From assembly GCA_030430425.1 (NCBI GenBank), contig JAUIFS010000003.1:1-38317 (forward strand): a stretch of 38,317 nt of DNA. Reading direction: 5' to 3'. The position numbers and the translations under genes are program-made. Shown here in pieces: positions 21,328-28,805 of the stretch; positions within the stretch are counted from its first letter, which is position 1, and each line of letters opens with the position of its first letter. The notes below the pieces were generated by a model, which saw only the letters and a list, made by a program, of their open reading frames with translations, made no database searches and was not told the origin of the DNA. The DNA comes from a bacterium (GTDB lineage Bacteria > Patescibacteriota > Minisyncoccia > Phycocordibacterales > UBA918).

Positions 21328-21636
21328 ATGACAAAACGAACGACACTTACTGTTTCCAAAGCCGTGCCAAAGGAAGTGGCAAGGTTGCTTGAGAAGCATA
21401 TTGATGTTCAGGAGACTAATGAGTCTTCCGATCATTCTGCTTTTAATTGTGTGCATCGAGATTTTGAAGGAGACGGAGTTCCTGAGGTATATAACCGAAT
21501 TGACGATGCTGCGCTCGCTGCAGGAGTTGACCCGGATGCAGTACCTGTTGAACCAGGTGCTGAGTGCCCGCAAGTTGCACTGGAGGATGATCCTCTATGC
21601 GCACATATCATCGAACAAAAAATGAAGAAGCTGTGA
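21328..21636 (+). CDS. Hypothetical acidic protein
   Basis: About 102 residues, starting TKRTTLTVSKAVPKEVARLLEKH after a GGAGG site six bases upstream, which fixes the ATG at 21328 rather than 21316. The second half is acidic with three cysteines (FNCVHRDFEG, GAECPQV, DPLCAHI). No family recognised. A strong terminator follows, so it is a single-gene unit. Confidence 0.6.
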   Translation: MTKRTTLTVSKAVPKEVARLLEKHIDVQETNESSDHSAFNCVHRDFEGDGVPEVYNRIDDAALAAGVDPDAVPVEPGAECPQVALEDDPLCAHIIEQKMKKL

Positions 21637-21645
21637 TGTCTGCTA

Positions 21646-21677
21646 TCCGGCGGCACTTTGTGCCGCCGGACTTTACT
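21646..21677 (+). terminator. Terminator TCCGGCGGCAC/GTGCCGCCGGA
   Basis: Eleven perfect base pairs around TTT, followed by CTTTACTTTTTTT. Confidence 0.88.
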
Positions 21678-21755
21678 TTTTTTAAAACAGGAGTATCATT
21701 GTGTGTATCAAGTCCAGCGGGGCTTTTTATTTTACCCAACTATATCTATATCATT

Positions 21756-21938
21756 ATGAGTCGACTAGGAAACTACTTCCGTGACACTGCTGCAGAAATG
21801 AAGCATGTATCATGGCCAACACAAACACAGGCGTTTGTCTATACACTGCTTGTTATCGCGGTGTCAGGTATCGTTGCACTTTTCTTAGGTGCGTTTGATT
21901 ACCTCTTTACACAAATTCTTGACAAGTTACTTGGCTAA
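21756..21938 (+). CDS. secE: Preprotein translocase subunit SecE
   Basis: The 60-residue one-helix SecE: amphipathic YFRDTAAEMKHVSWPTQTQ with the conserved (V/I)-x-WP motif, then a single membrane helix. It clamps SecY in the translocon. The start at 21756 is chosen because it gives the normal N-terminus; an in-frame extension to 21597 runs through a terminator and is not credible. nusG follows by 11 bases, the usual pair. Confidence 0.93.
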   Translation: MSRLGNYFRDTAAEMKHVSWPTQTQAFVYTLLVIAVSGIVALFLGAFDYLFTQILDKLLG

Positions 21939-21949
21939 CAACTTTTATT

Positions 21950-22501
21950 ATGTCAATGCAAAAACAACAAACAGGTGGTGAGCGCCACTGGTACGCAATT
22001 CACACCTACTCAGGGTATGAAAACGCGGTAGCACGAAATCTTAAGCAGCGTATGGAGTCTTTAAACATGCAAGACCAGATTTTCGACGTGGTAGTACCAA
22101 CAGAAAAGAAGGTGCGTGTTAAGGGTGGAAAGCGTGTCACTGAAGAAGAGAAGATGTATCCAGGATACGTATTGGTAGATATGATTGTAAATGATGAGTC
22201 GTGGTACGTCGTACGAAACACGCCGCGCGTAACCGGTTTTGTTGGAAGTGGAACACAGCCAGTACCCCTGTCGCCAACAGAGTACGAAGCACTCATGAAC
22301 ATCATGTCTGATGAGACGGTGAAGCATAAAGTAGATCTTGCAATCGACGATATGGTGATGATCACTGACGGACCGTTCAAGGAACTTGAAGGAAAGATTG
22401 GTGAAGTAGATGAGGTAAGTGGTAAGGTAAAAGTGCTCGTGTCTATGTTTGGGCGGGAGACACCCGTTGAACTCGACTTTCTCCAGGTCAAAAAGGTTTA
22501 A
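21950..22501 (+). CDS. nusG: Transcription elongation factor NusG
   Basis: 183 residues. The NGN domain (HWYAIHTYSGYENAVARNLKQR, YPGYVLVDM, VRNTPRVTGFVG) is followed by a KOW domain (VMITDGPFKELEGKIGEVDE...VKVLVSMFGRETPVELDF). It binds RNA polymerase and modulates pausing and antitermination. Its last codons (CAAAAAGGTTTAA region) form one arm of structured element B3, so the end of its mRNA is expected to be base paired. Confidence 0.96.
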   Translation: MSMQKQQTGGERHWYAIHTYSGYENAVARNLKQRMESLNMQDQIFDVVVPTEKKVRVKGGKRVTEEEKMYPGYVLVDMIVNDESWYVVRNTPRVTGFVGSGTQPVPLSPTEYEALMNIMSDETVKHKVDLAIDDMVMITDGPFKELEGKIGEVDEVSGKVKVLVSMFGRETPVELDFLQVKKV

Positions 22502-22615
22502 AATCACTTCATCTGCGTCGTTGCCGTGCGAAAAATTTTTCTCACCGTACCACTAAGTACGACTCGAAAAATTTTTTGCTAGCGCCTCGCACCTAAAGCA
22601 ATTTTAAACCTTTTT
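22490..22615 (+). repeat. Gene-end structured element B3 (overlaps nusG end)
   Basis: Left arm AAAAAGGTTTAAAAT includes the last four nusG codons and pairs perfectly over 15 bases with ATTTTAAACCTTTTT. Inside, GCGAAAAATTTTT pairs with AAAAATTTTTTGC around CGTAC-cactaa-GTACG. Flanks match B1 and B2. Confidence 0.75.
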
Positions 22616-22633
22616 AGGCAACAAGAAGCAAAA

Positions 22634-22668
22634 CAAAACCTCGTGTAACCATGAGGTTTTGTTTTTTT
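22634..22668 (+). terminator. secE-nusG terminator
   Basis: CAAAACCTC...GAGGTTTTG followed by seven T. Confidence 0.88.
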
Positions 22669-22762
22669 GACAGAGTGATGAAGGGTGTAGTTTTTTTGCT
22701 CCTCATCGTTCTTTATTTCGTTGTCACTTTCTTTTGAAGCTTTTGGAATAAGGTGTTTTCTC

Positions 22763-22791
22763 TTGCCAAAGTGATAAAAATTCTGTATTCT
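22763..22791 (+). promoter_or_regulatory. rplK promoter
   Basis: TTGCCA and TATTCT separated by 17 bases, about 72 bases before the rplK start; the leader between may carry autoregulation by L11/L1-type binding, but no clear element was seen. Confidence 0.6.
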
Positions 22792-22863
22792 ACGCGAGCT
22801 TCTATTGATATTCAGTAGCTATGGACTAGTGGGTATCTATAACAAACTTTTAAACAAAAAAGC

Positions 22864-23286
22864 ATGGCAAAACAAGTATTAAACAAAATTAAAGTACAAG
22901 CAATTGGAGGAAAGGCTACACCAGCGCCACCTCTTGGACCAGTGCTTGGACAGGCTGGTATTAACATTGGTGAATTCGTAAACCAATTCAACGACCAGAC
23001 ACGTGAGCGAATGGGGGAAGTGGTTCCAACAATCATTACAGTATATGACGATCGATCATTTACGTTTGAGTGTAAGACAGCTCCAGCATCACGCATGATC
23101 CTGAAGGCTATTGGTAAAGACAAAGGCTCTGGAAAGAACCTTGTTTCAAAAGCAGGGGAAATCACAAAGGCGCAGATTCGAGAAATTTCTGAAGCGAAGA
23201 TGCAAGATCTTAATGCAGCTTCACTTGAAGCAGCTGACAAGATCATTGAAGGTACGTGTAAAAGCATGGGGGTAAAGGTCATCTAA
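22864..23286 (+). CDS. rplK: Ribosomal protein L11
   Basis: The 140-residue uL11 is complete: IGGKATPAPPLGPVLGQAGINIGEFVNQFN in the N-terminal domain and the rRNA-binding C-terminal domain KTAPASRMILKA...EITKAQIREISEAKM. It forms the GTPase-associated stalk base. rplA (uL1), which nearly always follows, is absent; a terminator and an unrelated gene come next. Loss of uL1 has been reported for parts of the Candidate Phyla Radiation. Confidence 0.97.
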   Translation: MAKQVLNKIKVQAIGGKATPAPPLGPVLGQAGINIGEFVNQFNDQTRERMGEVVPTIITVYDDRSFTFECKTAPASRMILKAIGKDKGSGKNLVSKAGEITKAQIREISEAKMQDLNAASLEAADKIIEGTCKSMGVKVI

Positions 23287-23333
23287 ACGACCTTTACCGA
23301 GCTTTTGAGGCAGGTTCGACCGGAGGGAGAAAT

Positions 23334-23369
23334 ATGTCCAAAAGGTACACAGTCTCTGTAAGAAGTTAA
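23334..23369 (+). CDS. Possible 11-residue peptide
   Basis: A strong GGAGGGAG site four bases before an ATG with the frame MSKRYTVSVRS and stop. It lies between rplK and its terminator. It could be a leaderless trace of lost coding sequence (for instance where rplA is expected) or chance. Confidence 0.25.
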   Translation: MSKRYTVSVRS

Positions 23370-23391
23370 AGCGATACAGACCATAATCCAA

Positions 23392-23430
23392 ACAAAGCCT
23401 CTCGTTAGTTGACGGGAGGCTTTGTTTTTT
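23392..23430 (+). terminator. rplK terminator
   Basis: ACAAAGCCTC...GAGGCTTTGT followed by a T-run. Confidence 0.88.
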
Positions 23431-23492
23431 GGTATAACAGCTACTGGAAATCATTCCAGGCATTGTTCACTTGACAGAAAGGAAGGTCTTCT

Positions 23493-24098
23493 ATGGCACC
23501 ACGCTTGCAGAAGCAGAAAAGTTTTTTTACTCCTCATGGAGGAAGCTCGTCACAGTTTGCGGTCGACGCAAACAGAAAGTATCCGCATCTACAGAAAAGT
23601 GTTGCTGTAATCGGTGTGCGCAAGAACGGAAAAGAGATGTGTCTGCTGCATCCCAGGAAAGCTGCTGAAGACATGCGTATCCCTCCACAGGGGAGGATTC
23701 AAAATCCTCAAGGAGATATGAGGCGTGAAGCACAACGAATCGTGAATGAAAAAGCTGGTCTTATGATTAACCTGGATCAGTTTTACTACCTTGGCTACGC
23801 ATTTACCGACCGGCATCATGCCAACGGTGATGTCACCAACAACGGTAAGCTGGTGCATTGGCTCTGTGCAGGGTTTGGTGATGATCCAAAGCTTGAACAA
23901 ACATACAGCAAGAATGAGTACGCTGATATTGTTGAATGGTGGCATGTGAAAGGTGTTCTTGGTCAAATGGCTGATCTGGATATGATGAGCGCACGAAAGC
24001 TTTACATGCTCGAGTCAGCAATCATTGAGATGCCTGACTATCATCCAGGCTTCAAGGCGAAGGTATTCCAAGACCATGCTATTTCAGTCGATGCATAA
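23493..24098 (+). CDS. Nudix-like protein with degenerate Nudix box
   Basis: The 201-residue protein has a stretch GDMRREAQRIVNEKAGL that aligns with the Nudix helix, but the REUxEE core reads RIVNEK, so two metal-binding glutamates are missing or replaced. The fold context (LGYAFTDRH..., LVHWLCAGF, VEWWHVKGV) is Nudix-like. It may bind rather than hydrolyse a nucleotide. An AAAGGAAGG site precedes the ATG. Function unknown. Confidence 0.6.
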   Translation: MAPRLQKQKSFFTPHGGSSSQFAVDANRKYPHLQKSVAVIGVRKNGKEMCLLHPRKAAEDMRIPPQGRIQNPQGDMRREAQRIVNEKAGLMINLDQFYYLGYAFTDRHHANGDVTNNGKLVHWLCAGFGDDPKLEQTYSKNEYADIVEWWHVKGVLGQMADLDMMSARKLYMLESAIIEMPDYHPGFKAKVFQDHAISVDA

Positions 24099-24105
24099 TG
24101 TAGAC

Positions 24106-24136
24106 ACGTCCCGGAATTTTCCGGGGCGTTTTTTCT
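24106..24136 (+). terminator. Terminator ACGTCCCGG/CCGGGGCGT
   Basis: GC-rich stem around AATTTT followed by six T. Confidence 0.85.
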
Positions 24137-24155
24137 GTGCTACCATTGCGCCATT

Positions 24156-24866
24156 ATGCAGCTTATACCAGTGAAAACCAGACGTGTTGAACTCCCAAAG
24201 GACGACCTCTTTGCAGTACTTGACGAGTCTTTATCTTCTGTTCAAGAGAAGGATGTGGTGCTCATTTCTTCAAAGATCGTTGCTATTGGGGAAGGGAGGA
24301 CGGTGGAAGCATCAATGGTGAATAAACAGGAGCTTGTAGAAGCGGAAGCTACACTCTGTATTCCACGTGCATACTGGAAGTCACCTTTAACTGTAGTTGC
24401 CAACGCGTTTATTGGTACCTCGGGAATTGATGAAAGTAATGCTGATGGATATCTTGTGATGCTCCCGGAAGCCCCGTTTAAAAGTGCAAAAGAAATTCAT
24501 GCGTACATAAAGAATCGTTTCGCTCTAGAAAAAGTTGGTGTGGTCATTACTGATAGTCACTCACAGCCACTACGTCGCGGAGCGTCTGGTATCTCAATTG
24601 GTTTCTGGGGTTTTGAGCCAGTAGTGGATCATGTTGGTAAAAAGGATTTGTTCGGAAGAAAGATACAAATAGAGCAGTCAAATCTCGTTGATGGGCTCGC
24701 TGCTGCAGCTACGGTTGTGATGGGTGAAGTTGATGAGTGCCAGCCAGTGGTGATTGCACGCGATGTGCCTAGTCTGCAGTTTACTGAAGAAAACCGCAAA
24801 GATATTGCATATGTTTCACCCGAGAACGATACATTCCGGGTGTTGTACGAACGATTTTTAAAATAG
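24156..24866 (+). CDS. CofE-like (F420-0:glutamate ligase family) protein
   Basis: The 236-residue protein matches the CofE family in order: DVVLISSKIVAIGEGR, GTSGIDESNADGYLVMLPEAP, the VVITDSHSQPLRRGASGISIGFWG metal/GTP site and DGLAAAATVVMGE. CofE adds glutamates to coenzyme F420, but no F420 genes are seen nearby and such cells are not expected to make F420. It may ligate glutamate or another amino acid to a different acceptor. Extended -10 TGCTACCAT lies nine bases before the ATG. Confidence 0.85.
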   Translation: MQLIPVKTRRVELPKDDLFAVLDESLSSVQEKDVVLISSKIVAIGEGRTVEASMVNKQELVEAEATLCIPRAYWKSPLTVVANAFIGTSGIDESNADGYLVMLPEAPFKSAKEIHAYIKNRFALEKVGVVITDSHSQPLRRGASGISIGFWGFEPVVDHVGKKDLFGRKIQIEQSNLVDGLAAAATVVMGEVDECQPVVIARDVPSLQFTEENRKDIAYVSPENDTFRVLYERFLK

Positions 24867-24893
24867 AAACCTTTCAATCGATTGAAAGGTTTT
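24867..24893. terminator. Bidirectional terminator between CofE-like gene and folA
   Basis: AAACCTTTCAATCGATTGAAAGGTTT is a perfect palindrome between converging genes. Confidence 0.9.
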
Positions 24894-25402
24894 TATTTTC
24901 GTATGTAGTCTATCCACTGATACTTTAGTCCGTTGTGTTCAGCTACAGGATGCTCTGTTACCACTTCAAAGTCTTCTTCAAATATAGGGAAGTGCGTGTC
25001 GCCCTCTGTGTCGTCGTCGAAAAAAGTAAGATGCAGTTTTGAGACATAAGGAAGTGCGAGTTTGTATAGTTCTGCACCACCACCAATGTGTATTTCTTCG
25101 GGGTCTTCAGCTTGTGCTCTGGCAAGCGCATCTACAAAAGAGTGTTCAATAATAGCTCCTTCATGGGCGTAGGATTCGTCCCGTGTGACTACAATATTGG
25201 TACGTCCCGGTAGTGGTTTGCCGAGTATTTCAAGAATGGACTCAAATGTTTTTCTCCCCATGATAATTGGATGCCCGACGGTGAGCTGTTTAAAGCGCTT
25301 CAGGTCTTCCGGCACATGCCACAAAAGACCATTGTCTTTACCAATAGCGCGCGTTTGCTTGCTCATCCCAGCAACGATTACAACAGGTACTTTCTTTGTC
25401 AT
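24893..25402 (-). CDS. folA: Dihydrofolate reductase
   Basis: 169 residues with DHFR motifs: VAGMSKQTRAIGKDNGLLWHVPEDLKRFKQLT (substrate side), IIMGRKTFESI (NADPH site), GRTNIVVTRD and IHIGGGAELY with the tandem glycines. It regenerates tetrahydrofolate after ThyA. An AGAGGAT site precedes the ATG, and AGTATACT just upstream (25413-25419) is a palindromic -10 shared with the divergent gene at 25444. Confidence 0.95.
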   Translation of the reverse strand: MTKKVPVVIVAGMSKQTRAIGKDNGLLWHVPEDLKRFKQLTVGHPIIMGRKTFESILEILGKPLPGRTNIVVTRDESYAHEGAIIEHSFVDALARAQAEDPEEIHIGGGAELYKLALPYVSKLHLTFFDDDTEGDTHFPIFEEDFEVVTEHPVAEHNGLKYQWIDYIRK

Positions 25403-25412
25403 ATCCTCTGCA

Positions 25413-25419
25413 GTATACT
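25413..25419. promoter_or_regulatory. Shared divergent -10 box
   Basis: AGTATACT reads the same on both strands, giving a TATACT box for folA (minus) and for the nucleotidyltransferase (plus). If transcription begins about seven bases past it, the plus-strand start must be the ATG at 25444, not 25396 or 25420. Confidence 0.5.
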
Positions 25420-25443
25420 ATGATTCACGATAACGATATAGAT

Positions 25444-25968
25444 ATGGCTATTAACGCAGGAATTTTTGGAGACCGAACCGCTTTTGAAGATCGATATATT
25501 GAAGATCATGAAAAGCTACGGGAGCTGGTGGGGTATTGGAAAAACCTAGGTTTAAAAATTGTACTTACCTCAGGAACGTTTGACCTCTTTCATATTGGAC
25601 ATGCGCAGTACTTAGAAAAGGCGAAAGAGCTCGGTGACATTCTTATTGTTGGAGTTGATAGCGACGAGAAAGTGAAAGCGCGGAAGGGTCCTGATCGACC
25701 GGTGGTGCCAGAAAATGAACGTGTACTCATTCTTGCACACATGCGTCACGCAGATGTGATCACACTTAAGCATCTTGATGATGGTAGTAACAATCTAATT
25801 AAAGTGGTTTCGCCTGACATTTTAGTAGTGTCAAAGTCGACAAAGCATAAAGAGGGTGAGGTGGACGAGAAGGCGCAGTATTGCAAAGAGATTGTGCTCA
25901 TGGAGCCGCAGTCAGAAACAAGCACAAGCGCCAAGCTACGACTAATTCAAATCAAAAAAGATGCATAA
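25444..25968 (+). CDS. Cytidylyltransferase-like nucleotidyltransferase
   Basis: About 174 residues. The class signature GTFDLFHIGHAQYLEKAKE (HxGH active site) lies near residue 44, followed by LIVGVDSDEKVKARKG and the late SKSTKHKEGE nucleotide loop in place of ISSTxxR. Relatives activate sugars, glycerol or cofactors with CTP or ATP (RfaE/TagD/FAD-synthetase types); the substrate is not clear. It overlaps the deaminase-fusion gene by eight bases, so the products may act together. Confidence 0.85.
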   Translation: MAINAGIFGDRTAFEDRYIEDHEKLRELVGYWKNLGLKIVLTSGTFDLFHIGHAQYLEKAKELGDILIVGVDSDEKVKARKGPDRPVVPENERVLILAHMRHADVITLKHLDDGSNNLIKVVSPDILVVSKSTKHKEGEVDEKAQYCKEIVLMEPQSETSTSAKLRLIQIKKDA

Positions 25969-26809
25969 AAAAATTGGTGTTGCGTATATTCCTGTACTAC
26001 ACAAAGGATATATCGATTTCTTAGAATCGCTCATACAAGAGAGTGTAGAGAAATTGTACTTGGTTGGTGACGAGATACTGGAAGCTCATGAAGAGCTTGA
26101 CTACATCAACCGAAAAGATCGCTTGCGTGCAGTTCCGGTTGAAACAATGAAAGCTTCATTGGAAGCGACAACAAATTTTGATATAGAGATACTCACACCT
26201 ACTACTGTTGTTTCTGCAGAGACGATCGTGACACCACGAGAAGATATTGGTGAAGTGATTGTGCAAACGTACTTTACAGACAAAGTTATTGAGTACCGCA
26301 ATGTATTTGTACGACGCGACAAACACACTATCGGAGAGGAGTCACATCCGGAAGCAGCTGAAATTATTTCAATGGACAGTTTTTCAAAAGAGATATGGGA
26401 TGACGTGCTTGCAGAAGCTGAAAAAAGTGCTGATTGGTATCGGCGCGTAGGTGCAGCGTTGGTGAAAGATGGAAAAGTTGTATACGTGACCCATAACGAG
26501 CATATGCCGGAAGAGCAATTACCCAACATTGAAGGGGATGCGCGCGCATTATTTAAGAAAGGGGTACATATCAATTATGTAACTGCTGCACACGCAGAAG
26601 TGGCAGCAATTGGAGCAGCAGCAAGAGAGGGGATTGCGACAGAGGGAGCAGAATTGTTTGTGACTGACTTCCCGTGCCCATACTGTGCGCGACTGATTGC
26701 AAAAGCGGGTATTGCAAAAGTGTATTTCCTGAAAGGGTATGCAGTGCTAGAGGGAGACGTTTTCCTTAAAGAAGCAAATGTTGAGGTGATCAAAGTTTCA
26801 CTCACGTAA
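25961..26809 (+). CDS. dCMP/CMP-deaminase-like protein with N-terminal extra domain
   Basis: The 282-residue protein ends in a zinc deaminase domain: HAEVAAIG (H211, E213) and PCPYC (C239, C242) after a WYRRVGAALVKDGKVV strand; this converts dCMP to dUMP or a related base. The first 140 residues form another domain, IGVAYIPVLHKGYIDFLE..., which looks like a degenerate nucleotidyltransferase fold (LHKGY where HxGH is expected). Normal dCMP deaminases are about 150 residues, so this is a fusion. It is coupled to an active nucleotidyltransferase gene just upstream. Confidence 0.85.
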   Translation: MHKKIGVAYIPVLHKGYIDFLESLIQESVEKLYLVGDEILEAHEELDYINRKDRLRAVPVETMKASLEATTNFDIEILTPTTVVSAETIVTPREDIGEVIVQTYFTDKVIEYRNVFVRRDKHTIGEESHPEAAEIISMDSFSKEIWDDVLAEAEKSADWYRRVGAALVKDGKVVYVTHNEHMPEEQLPNIEGDARALFKKGVHINYVTAAHAEVAAIGAAAREGIATEGAELFVTDFPCPYCARLIAKAGIAKVYFLKGYAVLEGDVFLKEANVEVIKVSLT

Positions 26810-26838
26810 AAAAGCCCAGCAGTGGATGCGGGGCTTTT
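26810..26838. terminator. Terminator after deaminase gene
   Basis: AAAAAGCCC/GGGCTTTT with a 13-base loop, between converging genes. Confidence 0.75.
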
Positions 26839-26846
26839 GTATATAC

Positions 26847-27287
26847 CTATAACAACTTCAGGTGTGGTGTTTGTTTTTTTAAATCGTATGCGTGTAGCAA
26901 ATCAGACCAAGGTTCTGACATTTGTTGCGTGTACACTTCTGCATACATATCGACTGTGTCGATGGTGCCTTCAATGTCAGGAAGACCTCCCCATATCATG
27001 TCTCTTTTGGAGTGATACGTATTGAAGTATTGCATGCAATCTTGGAAGTATATTTCACGGTTGCTGCTATGTACATCTTGTACAGCAATGATAGGTCCTG
27101 GCGCCACGATTCTTTTTTCCGGGCGCTGCACCATAAGGTGCCAGAATTTGAGATACTCAAGTACGAGTGTCTCAATTTTTTCAACAAGCTTTCTAGAGCT
27201 TTTGTGTGAAGGGTATGTTGCAAGAACTTCTTGTGTGAGCCATGCATGATTAATTGCATGGTTGTGATACCAGAGAACATCTGTCAT
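26847..27287 (-). CDS. GRDP-like (glycine-rich-domain-protein type) helical protein
   Basis: 146 residues. The segment YLKFWHLMVQRPEKRIVAPGPIIAVQDVH, then YFQDCMQYFNTYH, follows the helical repeat of glycine-rich-domain-containing proteins (long helix, P-x-x-x-VD-x-x-WH-x-H, then an ExDC helix), although the tryptophan is replaced. Function unknown. An AAGGAGG site precedes the ATG. Confidence 0.55.
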   Translation of the reverse strand: MTDVLWYHNHAINHAWLTQEVLATYPSHKSSRKLVEKIETLVLEYLKFWHLMVQRPEKRIVAPGPIIAVQDVHSSNREIYFQDCMQYFNTYHSKRDMIWGGLPDIEGTIDTVDMYAEVYTQQMSEPWSDLLHAYDLKKQTPHLKLL

Positions 27288-27367
27288 TTTTAATCCTCCT
27301 TAACTCTTTTGTGAATATATCGTAGAAGGTGCAATGAGACAAGTTGTATTTGTTGTATAGTGAGCAG

Positions 27368-27706
27368 ATGGCAGTTTCTGAAGAATATCTAGCATACATA
27401 CAGGAAATGCTGGAGGGTGTTGGTCTCCTTGAGTGCACGCGTTTGTTTGGCGGAGTGCTTTTTAAAGTAGATGGGGTGCAACTGGGAGTTATCCTGGATG
27501 AGGAGTTATATTTTACAGTTACTGATACGGCGCTACAGAAATGTTTTGCAGAGGAGGATTCTGTGCAGTTTACGTATGACCGTAAAGATAGATCACAGCC
27601 CGTGATTATTAAAAAGTGGTGGAAAGTGCCAGAGCGGTATCTTGATGATACAGTCTTGTTGCAACAGCTGGCACAGAAGGTGCTTGCACAAGAAAACACC
27701 GCATGA
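27368..27706 (+). CDS. TfoX N-terminal-domain protein
   Basis: 112 residues with the TfoX-N pattern: a helix, RLFGGVLFKVDGVQLGVILDEELYFTV, and SVQFTYDRKDRSQPVIIKKWWKVPERYL. In gammaproteobacteria TfoX controls competence; stand-alone N-domains occur widely with no known role. The presence of PilM/N/O in the window makes a DNA-uptake link possible but unproved. ATG 27368 is favoured by TGTATAGT (box 27356-27361) six bases upstream. Confidence 0.82.
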   Translation: MAVSEEYLAYIQEMLEGVGLLECTRLFGGVLFKVDGVQLGVILDEELYFTVTDTALQKCFAEEDSVQFTYDRKDRSQPVIIKKWWKVPERYLDDTVLLQQLAQKVLAQENTA

Positions 27707-27722
27707 TCCATGCGGTGTTTTT
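27693..27722. terminator. Bidirectional terminator
   Basis: AAAACACCGCATG/CATGCGGTGTTTT between converging genes, overlapping the last codons of the TfoX-like gene. Confidence 0.88.
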
Positions 27723-28753
27723 TATTGACCTCGTCCGTAGATATTCTTTAGTTTTTCTACATGTCCTTCGTAGTCAGATGAACAATAGAGGTCTCCATGG
27801 TCATCGTGGAAATAAAAAAGACAGTCTGAGTCTTGCGGGTTAAGTGCAGCAAGCACTGCTGCAGCAGAAGGGTTTGCAATCGGTGTAGGAGGAAGCCCTT
27901 TGTGTTGGTAGGTGTTGTAGGGTGAGTCAATGTATTTATCATCAGGAACAACCGGTGGCCACCAGCGTGTTGCATAGGGTTCTGATCCTCGTGCGTATTG
28001 CAGTGTTGCATCAAGTTGGAGTTTCATGTCGTTAAAAAGTCTGTTCCAAACTACTCCCGAAATAATACGCATATCTGCAAATGTGTACGCTTCGCGCTGC
28101 AATAGAGACGCAACGATAAGTGCTTGGGCTGCGGGAACTTTGCTTGCCACTTCTGCATTGTATCGCCGCATGATATTTTCGGTAAAGCGATCGGTAACTA
28201 GTTTTGCAACTGTTTCGGGGGATGCTTTCTTTTCTACAATATATTTTCCAGGAGCAAAGACGCCTTCAGGAAACTCTGGATATGCAATAGAAACACTCAG
28301 CGCAAACACCGCGCGCTGGGTATCATCCCATCCCATGATGTCTCCAAAAGCATCCACCACTTCTTCTTGCCGTTGTCCTGCGTATATCATCAGAACGCGA
28401 CTGTGTGGTGAGGCGAGGTTTTGGTACCATGCCAGTGCAAGAAGTTCTTTTTGAATACGTTGCAGGAAGCTTGTTTTTATTGAGGCTTCCTCTTGCGCAA
28501 AGTGTGTTGAAAGATACGTAGCAACTCCATGTTGTTCAGTGATCGTTTTGTTTTGCGGATTAACCCCAACAGGAAAGGGAAGAATTTCTTCGCTGACTTC
28601 TGTTTGAGAGGTTTTGGTAAACATGAGTTCTTTTGATTGCAATACAAACACAAACCCCGCACTGACGATGATGAGTAGCAGCAACACTGCCCCCGCAACT
28701 ACTCGTGAATAGAAAAGAAGATTTGTTGCAAAACTATACTGCACTTTTTTCAT
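27722..28753 (-). CDS. mltG: Endolytic murein transglycosylase MltG
   Basis: The 343-residue protein has one N-terminal membrane helix (about 17-38) and the YceG domain: VASLLQREAYTFADMRIISGVVWNRL with the catalytic glutamate in QREA, MKLQLDATLQYA, DSPYNTYQHKGLPPTPIANPS and the YFHDDHGDLYCS end. It cuts nascent glycan strands and so sets their length. Length is normal. Confidence 0.94.
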   Translation of the reverse strand: MKKVQYSFATNLLFYSRVVAGAVLLLLIIVSAGFVFVLQSKELMFTKTSQTEVSEEILPFPVGVNPQNKTITEQHGVATYLSTHFAQEEASIKTSFLQRIQKELLALAWYQNLASPHSRVLMIYAGQRQEEVVDAFGDIMGWDDTQRAVFALSVSIAYPEFPEGVFAPGKYIVEKKASPETVAKLVTDRFTENIMRRYNAEVASKVPAAQALIVASLLQREAYTFADMRIISGVVWNRLFNDMKLQLDATLQYARGSEPYATRWWPPVVPDDKYIDSPYNTYQHKGLPPTPIANPSAAAVLAALNPQDSDCLFYFHDDHGDLYCSSDYEGHVEKLKNIYGRGQ

Positions 28754-28771
28754 ACTTGTATTATTGCATAG

Positions 28772-28805
28772 AAAACAGCAGCCGACTCCGGCTGCTGCTT
28801 GTTTT
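28772..28805 (-). terminator. Terminator of HIT gene
   Basis: CAGCAGCCGGAGTCGGCTGCTG on the minus strand followed by TTTTC. Confidence 0.8.
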
